A stretch of DNA of 64,000 bases, taken from assembly GCF_000764305.2 (NCBI RefSeq), contig NW_025931949.1, forward strand, positions 1 to 64,000. Reading direction: 5' to 3'. This DNA comes from Hyalella azteca. Its lineage: Eukaryota; Arthropoda; Malacostraca; Amphipoda; Hyalellidae. The notes beneath the pieces were generated by a model. The model worked only from the letters and a program-made list of their open reading frames with translations. It had not been told where the DNA came from and did not search any database. A program made the position numbers and the translations under genes. Shown in pieces: positions 48,416 to 60,701 of this stretch (positions within the stretch are counted from its first letter, which is position 1; each line of letters begins with the position of its first letter).

Positions 48416-50915
48416 ATGGAACTAAGACTGGCTTCAATTTTACTTATTTGGATGGTAAATATAATTATAACATTTTATTTGAATTGCTGAAGGTTTAAAA
48501 ATACTTTAAAGGAACACAAATTTACATTAAATATTTATAAAATTTAAAAAAACATATGGGAAAGAAGTGATTTTATATTCAAAATAATTTTTAATTAATC
48601 TGGTGGCAGAACTTAACAATTAAAATATTTTATTTGAGTTCAGATGCTCGTTGGAACGCGTGCGTCGTGCGTCCCGACATGTAAAGACTCGACGGTTAAC
48701 ATCACTGAAGGCAGCCGCGTTCCCAACCCGGCCAACTGCTTCGAGTTCTACGTCTGCAGCGACCCTTTGGGCGGAAACAATTTGACTCTATCTCCGGAAC
48801 CTATCAAGTGTCCGAACGGGTAAGAACAAAAACAACTTGGTTAACTAATTGTCGGGTTGACACTACCTTGATAATTGAATGATACACTACCTTGATTATT
48901 GAATGATACACTACCTTAATTGAATGATACCCTACCTCGATTATTAAAATTTCCGGGATTGAGAGGCTTCATTATTTTCATATTGGATTCAGTCATAGTG
49001 CTCCTTTCGCGTCTGGTCTCATTCTTGAGCATGTATAATTAGCTTAAGGTTGTCTCGATTATTTTCGACGTAGAATAGCTGTACAGTCGTACCACGAGGA
49101 ACGAATCCCGAGTTACAATTTTACTTTGGTTTAATGAAATCACCGGACGCGATGTCTGAAACTCGATGCGTGAACTGTTCTTGTTGGCGCGATTCGAAAC
49201 GAAATGCAAGTAAAGATTGATTTTTCTTGACTGCCAAGTCTGACTCCAATGAACGTGTAAACAAGAAGTTAATTGTTTTGAAGTGTGAGTCTGGAAGTGC
49301 CTGCATGTTTATTTTCTGTTTTTTTTTCTCATATATAATCGGTTTTCAGATTTTCTTTTTATAATTCTATGTTGCTTTTGACGTATTGGGCTCGTTTTAG
49401 GCCGTGTTTCGATAAACGTGTGATTTTTTATTTTCTGTTTTGTGGTTGAAAAATTTGAGACTATCACAAATTTACTTCGTATATCATACGATGACTGTGC
49501 ATTTATTTTTTCACCGGAAGTTTTCAGTTTCAAGATGACATTTGTTCATATAACGAATCCTCATGAACGTTCTTTGTGTATTTCAAGCGGCGCAGTTCTA
49601 CTGACATTGCTCATTATAAGTAGAGTTGCGGTCAGCCGCGTTGTTCTTTTGTTAGGATTCATAATTATCCTGGCTAGACTAGGATATTGTGAATTTTTCA
49701 AGATATTATATTAATTAGACAAGCAGCAAAAAATCTTAGGATAGACGTGCTCCATCTCGAGAAATGAGATATGTAATTTATTTCCTTGAAGAAGTTAGTT
49801 GTTGCTTGGCTGAACATAAAAGCCTGGATCGAAGTCTGTGACATGATACGAGTAGATATGCGATATGCTTTCCAATGGCTGCTGCTATCGGTTCATTATC
49901 ATAAAATATGACTATCACTAACAGTTTATGCTTGTCAAATTGAATTTTTAACAGATGTCTTCATTACTGTCGTACGTTCCGGGGTTTTTGAAATAATTTA
50001 AATTAAATTTGGTGCAAATTTTACAATAATGGTGACAATTACCGGATACCCGTTTATGGGAATTTTTGTAACACTACCAAAGGTTAGTGTTATAAAAGTT
50101 ACAGAATGACTTAGGCTACTCTTCTAAGTAAAAAATTTAAAATCTCTCTTACCGGCAGAACATACTTCGATGTGAGCTCGTCTAAGTGCAAGACGATTCC
50201 TTCAGATGGCAGCGCGTATTGCGAAAACTTGTGCGATCCTTGCGATCTGAAGTGCGAGGCGCCTGGTGGGTTTGCACTCAGTTTGGTCAGCCGTAAATGA
50301 ATACATACGCATTAAAATAATAATTATTATAGAAAAACAGGGATATTGCAACTTTATTCTGATGAATCGGTATTCGTAGGTTATTTGTTATGTTTTGTAA
50401 CGAATTTTTGAATTTGAAGTGGAAAAATTTTTGCTGCTCCTCTAAACAAGCCTTGAAAAAAAAAAAGATTAGTAATTTTTTTCTCTTTCCCAGGTACTTT
50501 AATTCCCGACCCGTATGCGTGTGATTCCTACTACATTTGTTTGGCGAACAATGAATCCATAATTTCTAACTGTGGTGATGATCAAAGCTTCGACTACATC
50601 CAGGGAAGCTGTGTGGCCACCTCTGATGCTGTGTGTTACAAGTCCTGCGATCCATGCAAAGTATACTGCGTTCATGAGGGCAAAGTGCCCAACCCTTTTG
50701 ACTGCGAAGGATACATTTATTGTGAACCTCCATACGGTCAAACAGAGTTCAAGTGTCCTCCTGATCACCAATATGAAATCGGTTCTCAGAAGTGCGTTCC
50801 ATACGGTGACCCAAATCAAACTTGTGATAATACTTGCACCGACGATCTTACCACTACTTCTGTTACAAGTACCACAACTGAGACCTCACCTACCACTACG
50901 GCTGATCAGCAGTAG
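48416..50915 (+). CDS. secreted chitin-binding protein CBP-3, three CBM14 domains plus a Thr-rich tail (4 exons, 247 aa)
   Basis: Coding exons 48416-48454, 48644-48819, 50159-50265 and 50494-50915, all GT-AG, phases 0, 2 and 1. Exon 1 is a 13-residue signal start (MELRLASILLIWM). Three CBM14 domains follow, with cores ANCFEFYVC, ACDSYYICL and DCEGYIYCEPP, joined by CDPC linkers. The C-terminus is a short mucin-like stretch of Thr/Ser (TTTSVTSTTTETSPTTT) that could be O-glycosylated, as in peritrophic-matrix proteins. A likely 5'-UTR acceptor (TTTTTCCAG) ends at 48387. Introns sit at different places than in CBP-1 and CBP-2, at CPNG/TYFD and APG/TLIPDP. Function is expected to be chitin binding outside the cell. 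A 24-bp unit is repeated about 3.5 times in intron 2 (48862-48945). Confidence 0.9.
48862..48945. repeat. 24-bp tandem repeat in CBP-3 intron 2
   Basis: Units of ACACTACCTTGATTATTGAA plus TGAT, about 3.5 copies with small deletions. Confidence 0.85.
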
Positions 50916-53430
50916 CAGTGTCTGCAGCCAGGCTTGATATTGATTGAGAAGTCGAGAGGTTGTTTGAAGTATGTTCTTGATTTTAGTATTGGATCATATA
51001 ACAAACTTATGTATTGAACGCACATTTTTTATAGTTACCTAAGCTTCGGGTTAAACAGCATAGCCTGCTCATGAAATCGTGTTCTACATTTAGTTAAAGC
51101 GTCATACAAAAGAAACGTTCTCAAGTTCCTTCAATGCACTTTATTTCTTTCCGGCAGTGCTTTTTTTTAATAACTTTGGACGTTGTTTTTACCATATTTC
51201 GAGATGTTAGGACCAAATTTTGTCAAGAAGCCCTCATGCTACACTGTAATGTAGCTCAATCCGTAAGGTAATACATGAATTATTATAAATACATTTTAAT
51301 TCATAAAATTTATAGTAAAATTGTCGTAAACTATTAACAAAATGAAAAATCCTTATCACGCACCAAGTTACTAATTTGTATTCTCTCCACAACGTTTTGT
51401 GTTGGAATGAACATTTTGTGCATTAAAAATATACTGGAAAAATATATCATAAATGATTCACTTACCTGAAGCTTGCGAGTCCTACGAGACTAAGAATGTT
51501 AGTCCGTTAACGTAGAGTGGCCTGAACGTGATATGGTAGTAAGCATTTAATTGTCCTGCCCATTTTGATGTGGTACCAGGTAAACTATGTTCTACAGGAC
51601 TTTTTAAAAGCCAACATTCTCCTACGTTGTAATGTATATTTGTAAGAAATTTTGTCACTGATTCAAACCACTTTCGGATGAACAACTGGTTTTTATTCCT
51701 TCATAAAGCATACGGTCGCAGTCGCACTGTAACTGCGCTATATTCTCTTCAACAGGTGCTAGGGAGATTTTGAGCCGTGCAGGCAGCTTGAGGTAGGCAG
51801 GGTTTTCAATGATTTGGTAGCGAGCAATTAAGTATTGTGATTGAAGTGATTAATTAGAGTAATTAAAGTGATTAATTAAAGTAATTAAAGTGATTAATTA
51901 AAGCGATTTAAGTGATTATTTAAAGTGATTAACAACTATAACTCAAAACTCGGTCGTGGGGCCGCATTGGACTAGTCTTCAGAGGCTCCCGCAAATTTAA
52001 AAAGAAAAAAAAAGTAACTGCGCTATACTCCCGCCTTTTGTTGTCGTTCACTCTGCGTAACGAATAGGATGCGCAGCATTGTTCGTGCTCTTGTTAATGA
52101 TCAGCGTCGAGAGTGACTGCAATCTCATGTCGCGTGAATTACGAGAAATGAGCCTGTAATTTTATAAAAAATGCTTCACTGAATATCGCTCCTGTGGTTA
52201 TTAGATTACCGCAGTGGTGACCTTCATGATCTCTTGAGTGGGGGGTAAGCCTTTGGGATCTTGTGTACGGTGCATGACACAACGATGACTTTAGTTTAAA
52301 GTTCTATTCTGTTGATATGCACAATTTTCAAAATGTAAAAATGCATAGCATAAATGCTGGCATACATACCACTAGCTATCGGTAATTCTGTGGCCGAGCT
52401 TAGCTTGATTAGAATATTAAACCTATTTTGTGTATTTAATGGTCATTCCGGGTGGACCGCATGGGCACCAGATTTGTATTCTACTTCGAGGTTCAGAGCA
52501 CTTCGAGTAAAGCTCCTAGAAATTCCTACTGTATTGCAAGATTTGAAACAAATAAACTTCACCTGAGGAGAAAACCTAGTTCGTGGAATCAGGGAGGTCT
52601 CGTTTGCCGTGAATGAATGTGTGAACAAAATTTTCAACAGCGGTATTAGGCCTTTTAATGCCAATGGTTACTCTTGCTTTTCGCAAGATGTTTCCGCAAT
52701 AAGTCATCCATGCGTTTTTGTGTTATGATTTAGGGGTGTACGGTGAAAAGGGCTCGTTGTTGTATACTTGTTAGCATGTCTGGTCTGTATGGGCTAACGG
52801 TACTCGAGACAAACTAGGTTTCAGTTTTTTCTTTGAATATCCCAATGAAGCTTTGTACCTCTAGTTTGTGAGAAGTTTCTCATTATTACTATAGCGTCCA
52901 CAATATGTAGGCATAACCTTTAAATGTTGGAAGCTCTCGCCAACAGTCAGTCGAGCCAGAACACCAGCAGTCAGTCGAGCCAGAACGCGTCTAGAACTAT
53001 CAATCCGTTAACTGCGAATCGGACCGTAATATGAAAGAGAGTTCGAATAGGCTAACGGTGAACAATGGATCTGCATTAGTGACGCAATCATTTCAGAGAA
53101 TCTATTGATGCCACCGTTCTGTTCACCAGCGCTGTTCACAACCAATCAAAAAGTCAAATCTCTCAATCAATCAATCTCAAATCTCAATCAATAAGTCAAA
53201 GTCTCAAATATCTTCCTGGAACCTTTGTTGTCCGGTAAGAAAGTTGTACTAACGTCATTTCAAAATTGCAGTGTTGCAAAGTGTTGCAAAACTCTTCCAC
53301 TACTTGATAATGAATGAAACCTGCATATATATGTAGTCCGCAGTGGACTTCTTCCTAATTCGGACTACACTGGAGTAATTAGACCAACAACTACGACTTG
53401 GAGTATTTCAAACAAACAACTTCAACTCAA
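50916..53430. other. intergenic between CBP-3 and CBP-4
   Basis: A degenerate short repeat of AATTAAAGTGATT lies at 51830-51935. At 52936-52985 CAGTCAGTCGAGCCAGAAC is directly repeated. No exon supported. Confidence 0.5.
51830..51935. repeat. degenerate (AATTAAAGTGATT)n repeat
   Basis: About eight imperfect units between 51830 and 51935. Confidence 0.8.
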
Positions 53431-53444
53431 AATTATCGATGAAT

Positions 53445-53560
53445 TCAACTTGCTTGGTGATGCCTTTGACCCTTGACAACAACGTCGACTCGACTCGACT
53501 CGTCGAGTCGAGTCGAGTCGAGTTTGACGTTGTTGTCAAAGGGATCACTAAGCAAGTTGA
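53445..53560. repeat. long inverted repeat (arms ~57 bp)
   Basis: Left arm 53445-53502 (TTCAACTTGCTTGGTGATG..., ACAACAACGTC, then CGACT repeats) is matched by right arm 53504-53560 (CGAGT repeats, GACGTTGTTGT, ATCACTAAGCAAGTTGA). Mismatches and one small indel only. (CGACT)n pentamers fill the centre and recur after the right arm. Confidence 0.85.
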
Positions 53561-53583
53561 CTCGACTCGACTCGAGGTCAGGA

Positions 53584-53690
53584 TAGTGAATAGTTTACGA
53601 ACACTGCCAATACACAATACTCAATGATTTAATAAGAAATCACTAGTTTTACACGGAGTTTTTCATTTTATTACAAGAGTGTGCGTGAGA
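53584..53690 (+). repeat. duplicate of CBP-4 intron 2 sequence
   Basis: Shares TAGTTTACGAACACTGC and CACTAGTTTTACACGGAGTT with 55497-55592. With the pair 54725-54850 / 56078-56203, in the same order, it indicates duplication of part of the CBP-4 locus. Confidence 0.75.
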
Positions 53691-54724
53691 CAAAACTGGC
53701 TGGCTGGAATTATTTGCAATTGGGAAAAATCAATGAGGCGGAGACGGCAACAATCTTTACAATCTAAATTTATTCCTACCGTTTTGAATTCGATTCTGTT
53801 GATTAGTCTTTTCACCAGACGATTCAGTTGGTCTTAGAATTTTCTCGTTGGAATTACGGTGACTGTTCTTGCCATAGTCTGCCATTTTATTCTGCGACTC
53901 AGATTCAACCAATGATGAATGTTTCTAATTTTCGTAAATTTTCCGCAGTCTCGCGATATTGCGCAATATCCGGAGCTCCTTCACATAATCCAGTGACTAA
54001 TGAGCGGGGGTGCATATCAAATCCCATGAATACCTTGATAAGGTAAAGAAAATACGTAATTTATGAGAAATAGTATATCCTTCCGTTAAACATGAATTCT
54101 AGCTGATGTCACCACTTGGTCGGTTATGAGCTGGCACATGAAGGACCAGATGACTCAATACCTCTAAACTTTATTTTATGCCACGGAATGTGGGACAATT
54201 AAATTAGATTTACTTCTTTTCCGTGAAGACTGTGAAAGTGGGAGCTGCTTTTAGTAACACGAAAGATAAAGATGGCGAAAGCGTCGGAGTCTTAGCTAAG
54301 TTCGCTTTATTCTGCAACCAACAACATTAAATAGCATTACTTTTCTACGACAAATTCAATGGTAAAGGGCTGTAAACTGTCTCAAACTCAATTATGAAAC
54401 GCTTCCTGACCTGATGTCATCGTTATCAACATTGACTATTCACTATTATCTGCTGAAGAGCATTATCTTTGCAACAACATATGTTTATCTCACGTCCTAC
54501 TTATAAGTTGTACCTCATTACCTGACGTGTGCAATGAATTAACATCAGTGGGTGTTGGCACAGTTTCACGAATCCTACATTCATAGCTAGCCTTGTATAG
54601 AAAAAAAGGTTCGTTATTTGATATTTTTGGCCTGTATTTATAACATTATTTCAGATTTTTACCTAATGTTTCCACTTTTTCCAGTGTTTCTTCATTTTTT
54701 TTCAACACACGTAACGACCAATAA

Positions 54725-54881
54725 TTTAATTGCAGGTAGAACTCGGCCACTGTTAGACTCGTCACTCATCACAATTTTTTCTCTTGGTAATGCACCTAAT
54801 AGCGGTAATGCGATAATAGTTTATCTAATTTTTTTCATCAGCATTAATAGCAATACTTTTTTAAAAAAATACACTCAATAA
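54725..54881 (+). pseudogene. duplicate of a CBP-4 intron 3 segment with a conserved open frame
   Basis: After TTAATTGCAG the frame reads 'GRTRPLLDSS', then 'GNAPNSGNAII'. It corresponds to 56078-56203 inside CBP-4 intron 3. It is either the remnant of a decayed fifth chitin-binding gene or a duplicated alternative exon. Confidence 0.4.
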
Positions 54882-55052
54882 TCTCCCCGCAACACTAGTA
54901 CGAGGACTTGAAGAGAACTTGAAATCGACGTTTTCGAGGAATCATGCGACTCTCTCTATGACCCGACTGTTATATTTATATTTATGCACTTATATTCTCT
55001 CTCTTATAATTATGAATTTTCCTGTTACAGGATCAAGTTTCCGAAGAAAAAA

Positions 55053-56776
55053 ATGGAGTATAGCCTGCTTCTAAGTCTGCTCATGTGCGCGGTAAATATC
55101 TTCCAAATCATTTAATAAATTATCTTAAGGACTGTCTCATGTTTCAAAGTATTCGCAATTTTGAAAAGATCGTATAAACTCTAAACATTTTGTTTAGGAG
55201 TAAAAGGTATGATATTATAACGCAATATTCTTTGAGACACGCAAACATAAAAATCATGACGTTAAATTTCCGCCAAGATGATCGTTCGTACGCATGCGTA
55301 CTGCGTCGCATCGTGCGACGACGCGGCGGGTGAAGGCAGTCTCGTGCAAAACCCCAGCAACTGCTTCGAGTTCTACGTCTGCAGCGACCCTGATGGTGAC
55401 GGTAGCCTGCAACTCTCAGACGAGGCTCTCACTTGTTCTACCGGGTGAGTACGAAGGCGATATCGCCACCCGAGTTTGGACGATCGATGAAGTCTCGATA
55501 GTTTATAGTTTACGAACACTGCTGCATTTGATCAGAAGTCACTAGTTTTACACGGAGTTTTGCATTTTAATACATGAGTGGGCGTGATAAAAAAAGTGTC
55601 ATTATCATAAACGTTGTTTCTTAAGTTGAGGATACAATAATGTTTTAATGTTCAATTTACCAAAACCTTCATAGTTTAGATGCCAATATTTATATTACGA
55701 TTTGGAGAATAAAATGTTGAATGCAATTTGTAATTTTTTTGACAAAGTAATAATTGGAGAAATGTGCAAATTGCAATTTACAATAAAATACGATAACGCG
55801 TGTCAATAGTCCACATGTTCTGCACGCATTTTTCTGCGATATAATTCTTCCAAAATCTGTGTATACCGCGATTCTTGATGCGAATGTGAAAATTCTAATG
55901 AAAACCAACCTACCGCCAGGATGTACTTTGACGATAATACGTCAAACTGCGAGGCGATACCTACCGACGGCAGCCAGTACTGTGACAACTTGTGTAACCC
56001 TTGTGATGTGCAGTGTGGGATACCTGGTGAGTGCGTAGGTAGATCTGCTAAAGGGAATAACAGATTGACAGTTTATAATTTAATTGCAGGTAGAACTCGA
56101 CCACTTTTAGACTCGTCACTTGTCACAATTTTTTCTTCGGGTAATGCACCTAATAGTGGGAATGCAATAATAGTTTATATATATTTTTTTCATCAGCATT
56201 AATAGCTGATGCTTTTCATGATCAGCATAATAGCTTTTACTACCAATGAGTCTTATAGAAAATATTGTTGCCCTATTTTGGTGGATACTCTGAAAAGGAG
56301 TTTCTTTTATATGATAAAGCTGTGCATAGACATTCGTTTGCAAAGACATTATATATAGTTTGCTCTTTCCGACCTAATTATCATCTCTTCTTTACTTTTC
56401 TGCCTCAGGTACTTTGATTCCTGACCCCTACAACTGCCAAAACTACTACATTTGTTTAGCTAACAATGAAAATAGACTAGGTTCGTGTAAAGAGGGTGAA
56501 GAATTTGACTATATAAAAAATGTGTGTTCGACTGAGCCAGGCGTATGTTACAGTGCTTGTAATCCTTGCACCGTATACTGCGTTAAAGAGGGACGAGTGC
56601 CTGACCCCTGCAATTGTGAGGGATACATTTACTGCGAACCTCCATCTGGCTACGTTCATTTTGATTGTCCTAGCAACAGTTCCTACGAACCTTCAAGTAA
56701 TTCGTGCGTTGAATACACTTCTCCCGTGACTAGTTGTGATAAAACTTGCACTGAACCATCATGTCCAGCTGCATAA
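55053..56776 (+). CDS. secreted chitin-binding protein CBP-4, three CBM14 domains (4 exons, 226 aa)
   Basis: Coding exons 55053-55091, 55278-55444, 55920-56026 and 56409-56776; phases 0, 2 and 1 match CBP-3 exactly, and exon 3 has the same length (107 nt). Exon 1 encodes a signal peptide (MEYSLLLSLLMCA). The acceptor of exon 2 is AAG rather than CAG (CCGCCAAG/ATG), supported by alignment with CBP-3 (MIVRTHAYCVASC against MLVGTRASCVPTC). Three CBM14 domains have cores NCFEFYVC, NCQNYYICL and NCEGYIYCEPP, joined by CNPC linkers. The Thr-rich tail of CBP-3 is absent; it ends ...TCTEPSCPAA. A 5'-UTR acceptor (CTGTTACAG) ends at 55030. Extracellular chitin binding is expected. Confidence 0.88.
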
Positions 56777-56858
56777 GTTCCCATGGCCGGCAGTGTTCAA
56801 TTACATGAGGTGCATATCTTACCTTGATGATTCATGTGATATTCTGAGACTTTGATGC

Positions 56859-56887
56859 AAATAAACCATTTATCATAAGAAAATAAA
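56859..56887 (+). promoter_or_regulatory. poly(A) signals of CBP-4
   Basis: AATAAA at 56859-56864 and again at 56882-56887, 83 and 106 bases after the stop. Confidence 0.65.
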
Positions 56888-56889
56888 GT

Positions 56890-58371
56890 TAAATATTTTT
56901 TTAAACACCATGAGAATAGATTGTTTTGATACTATATACAACGGCTGACTTGTTTGTAATGCTTAGATTTTCAGACAATTTTTCTTGAGTTTTTAAAATA
57001 AAAGACCTTCAAATTTTGCATGGTGATTATTTTACCTTTTTAATTTAAACGCTGTGACGGCTTGAGATTTTTTAGAAGACCAAAGACAATATAGTGATCT
57101 TTTATAGTGATATCTTGTATTTTTCAGTCGACCAATGTTTCCAGAACAGTTTAAAATTTTATTTAATCAATTATATTTGGAGTCAATAATTAAAAAAACT
57201 ACAATTCGCTTGAGTCCAATTGGTTAACCACAATTAAGGGTATAGTATATTAAAGCTAAACCCGGAGAGATAATCAATAGGTAGATGAAACTTTTTTATG
57301 ATATTTTGCCGAATGTCTGCCTGGTAAACTTTATATTTTTGAAACGCCACTATTTTCTTATGACGAAACAAGCGTTTTTTTATCAGGATAGAGTGATCGA
57401 TGGTGAAGTATGAAGCAGGCTTACGACCAAAGTGTAATGAGTGTAAATTTTGTTGAATGCAAACTTTTAACACAATATGAAAAATATAGATAAGAAATTT
57501 TGAGTTCAGGATAAGCTGCCTGTGCAAATATGGCATGACCTGTTATAGTTGATTAAAACGTAGTTTCATGTTACGGGAATTATATTTTACTACGAAATTA
57601 ATTGATTGTAATGGCTAGACTAAGCACACAAAGATGTTGATAGGCGCGGAAAATTTAAGAAAATCTTTCAGAGGTATCATCGATTTTTATTCAATAATAG
57701 ATATTTTTTTCGAACAGAAAATCATTTCATGATGCGAAATATGCTAGAGAAATATATTATCATTTAACTGGAAATACTAAAGAAACATGCTATCAGGCAT
57801 GCAAATAATGCGAAATATGTTATTGATGGATAACTTTCAAAATCAAATCAGAACTAGCAAAAAGCATAAATTTTCTCGGCTTTATTTTCTGAATTGTTGC
57901 GACCGTGCGGCCAATCCTGATTTGACGAATGAACAATTCTGCACTGCGTGTCAGAATGACGCACTTGCAAATATTACGAGCCATCACCGATGCATTTGGG
58001 TTATTGGTGAAATATTCGTCCAGCCGACACGCATGATTCAATTCCGCGATGAGAAATTATTGTAGAGTAAATTACAGGTTAAGATTGTGCATGTGCCCTT
58101 TTGTTGAAGAAACTAAATGCGAACGCGGAATTTTTTTATTTTATGTTAGCTGTGTGATTCACATATAGTAACTTCGGTTGCGAAAGAAATATAATTCTGA
58201 AATGGATATATTTGTACTCAACGTCAACATGTAAAGGAAAAAAGTTCAAACATCATTATTTCAATGATTTCTGATATAAGAAAATGGACTAAACCGTGCA
58301 CACAACTTGTTTTTGTTCATTGCAACTTAATATTCTTTGTCATTGATGAACGTCATTGGAATTAGGACTAA
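56890..58371. other. intergenic, no supported gene
   Basis: AT-rich; the ORF at 57787-58065 has no recognisable motif. Confidence 0.5.
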
Positions 58372-58880
58372 AATAAAACAAATAAAAAAACTTTTCAAAA
58401 CCACGTTTTCTTAACGGACAAAAAAAGAAAAACATTTACTCATACATAACATTAAAGTTATGTAAAATGTTATGTAAGAGTAAATGTTTTTCTTTTTTGT
58501 CCGTTAAGAAATTGTGGTTTTTTTAAGTTTTTTTTAGTTGTTTTATTTCATTATTTTTAGTTTTGTAAACACCAGAAAAACGTGGTTTTTAAAAATGGTT
58601 TTGTATATTTATTTATTTTTTACCTTTTAGTTTAGCAATTTTAGCAATTCTAAAATTTAGCGAAAAAAACTCGATTCCCAACCGTGAATTTTTAGGCTTT
58701 TTTTAAATAAAAAAAAATATTTTTTTAATTATTACTTCTGAAGATAAAATCTTGAATTGTTAGGCAGCATAAGCATGCATGCCAAATTTCAAGTTTCTAG
58801 GACTTTCAGAAGTACTCTAAATTAAGGTTTGAATTTTTGATGACAGAGACGAAGCGAAACTAAGAAAAACGTGGTAATAA
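58372..58880. mobile_element. foldback-type element, copy III (diverged)
   Basis: The left arm (AAAACCACGTTTTCTTAACGGAC, in part) at about 58395-58437 is inverted at about 58488-58525, around a smaller palindrome (ACATTTACTC...GAGTAAATGT). It ends with GAATTGTTAGGCAGCATAAG, GCATGCCAAATTTCAAG and GAAGCGAAACTAAG, matching the 3' parts of the copies at 5028-6232. Confidence 0.6.
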
Positions 58881-60401
58881 GACCAAATGTGAGCTTAAAC
58901 TAGTAGCGAGCAAGTAGCGTTATTGGTCTGTCCCACCGTCAGATTAACTGTGGGATTGTAAAATATTTATTGAACCTAATCACGGAACGATTATAAAGTT
59001 GTAAAATTATGCAGTCCGACTAGGGTTAATATCAAAGTTGCAATAGAAAACTGAATATTTAAATTGAAAATTTAAACAGTGGCAGTAACTTTTTATTATT
59101 AACATGCCACAGTCTGAGAGACATCGTATGCAAGCTGCATTAGCTCTTATTGCTGACAATTTCCATTAGGTGTTAAATCTCGAACTTTTTAAAATCGGGA
59201 GAAATCTTACAGTTTTAGTATTAACTTTTACTAATACCTGAATTTCTTTCATTTTTTCGTGAGATTCGACTACATAGCAGAAGTATTTCAAACCACACAT
59301 TGATTTTCTTCCGTAATGCACCCTGCCTCCCTGGCAAAGAATGTTCTTCACTAAAATCATTCGGAATGAAGTGAAGTCTGTAGCGGTTCTTCTAGTTATA
59401 TTGTTACTAGTTTGTCATCACTAAAAAAATCCCAATATGATGAATGATTTGGCCACGAAAGTTTCTGTACAATGACATTATTCATAAAAATTTTTGCTGA
59501 AACATTTTGCGCGCATGAAGAGTTTTCAGGAACACACAATTGCGGTCAATTTAGTTTATTAAATATTTGCCACAAATCGCGTGATATTTGGAGGTGAATG
59601 TGAGATTTTTTGAAGTATGCGTCACGCATTAGTATGATCGAATATACTGTGCAGCCGGTATTAATAAAAAGAATTGTTGCAGCTTATTGGTAATGGACGA
59701 ATGTGCGCCCGAAATTTGTGTATTAAAACTTCATGCTGCCACCAAAAACATTACAAAAATTACAGTGGATTATATCAGAAGAGGCAATATATAAGAATTG
59801 CAACTAACCGAATCTCACTTCCCGTTGTGCCTCACTTAGGTGACCACGAGTTAAAACCTCGAGGAGGTTAAGCTTCTCATATCTGGTTCGAGTTCATATC
59901 AGTGGCGCCAGTATACCTACTTTCAAGAAGGTTTCAGCCCCTTTGAAACATCCTTAAGCACCCTAAATAATTTTCTTTACATTTGTTAAAATTCTCATTC
60001 AAAAAAATAAATAAATAAGTAATAACCGACGAACTCAATAGAATGCGGCTTGAATACGGATAAAAATTAGACAGCCAGTCATTATCAACTTATATAAATT
60101 TTAAGGGCTTAGTCCCATTGTCCTTAAGATCAAGTGGCTTAGCCCGCCTGTCGGATTATAGTAAAATATAGTAAAATCAATATCTTAAGACATAGTGACA
60201 CCCGCTGGCTCTTACTTAAAGATTGGAGATAGTGGGCAGTAAAGAGTTAAGTACTGAGATGTATATTTATGCAAGGAAATTTAAATTTTTAATTTAGACC
60301 TTTTCAATTTTGATTACAATAATGTTTACTGGATTTCATAAATGTACGATTATATTAAAGTATTTCTCATGTTTTAATAATGTAACTTTTAAGTCCTAGA
60401 C
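58881..60401. other. intergenic, no supported gene
   Basis: No splice-supported exon or strong repeat seen. Confidence 0.45.
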
Positions 60402-60659
60402 ATGAAGCTGACAACTGCCTCCTGGAGTGGGCGAATCTCCATAGTGTTATTCCTGAATTTATTAATAATGTGCTGCACTAGAGCGATGGTTTTTACGGCT
60501 TTGAAGCAGAAAGCAATACCTCCAGCTGCTGTCCACCACACCTCTGCAGTCAACAGGCGCTGTGAGTTTAGAATAAAGAGTACAGATGAACAGATAAATT
60601 ATTTTCACATCCAATGTGAGAAGGATGATTGCAGACCAAATACTGGATTGAATAACTGA
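60402..60659 (+). CDS. candidate small secreted Cys-containing peptide (85 aa)
   Basis: A single open frame starts with a good signal peptide: basic N-terminus (MKLTTASWSGR), a hydrophobic core (ISIVLFLNLLIMCC) and TRA as a plausible cleavage site. The mature part is ~57 residues with three cysteines (RRCEFRIK, HIQCEKDDC); RR upstream could be a dibasic processing site. The stop TGA is followed within 50 bases by AATAAA at 60702-60707, so a short single-exon or last-exon transcript is plausible. No known peptide family is recognised. It could also be a chance ORF. Confidence 0.42.
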   Translation: MKLTTASWSGRISIVLFLNLLIMCCTRAMVFTALKQKAIPPAAVHHTSAVNRRCEFRIKSTDEQINYFHIQCEKDDCRPNTGLNN

Positions 60660-60701
60660 GAAGTCCTAATAATTCTTCCAAGTAATATGCATCAAAATTT
60701 G

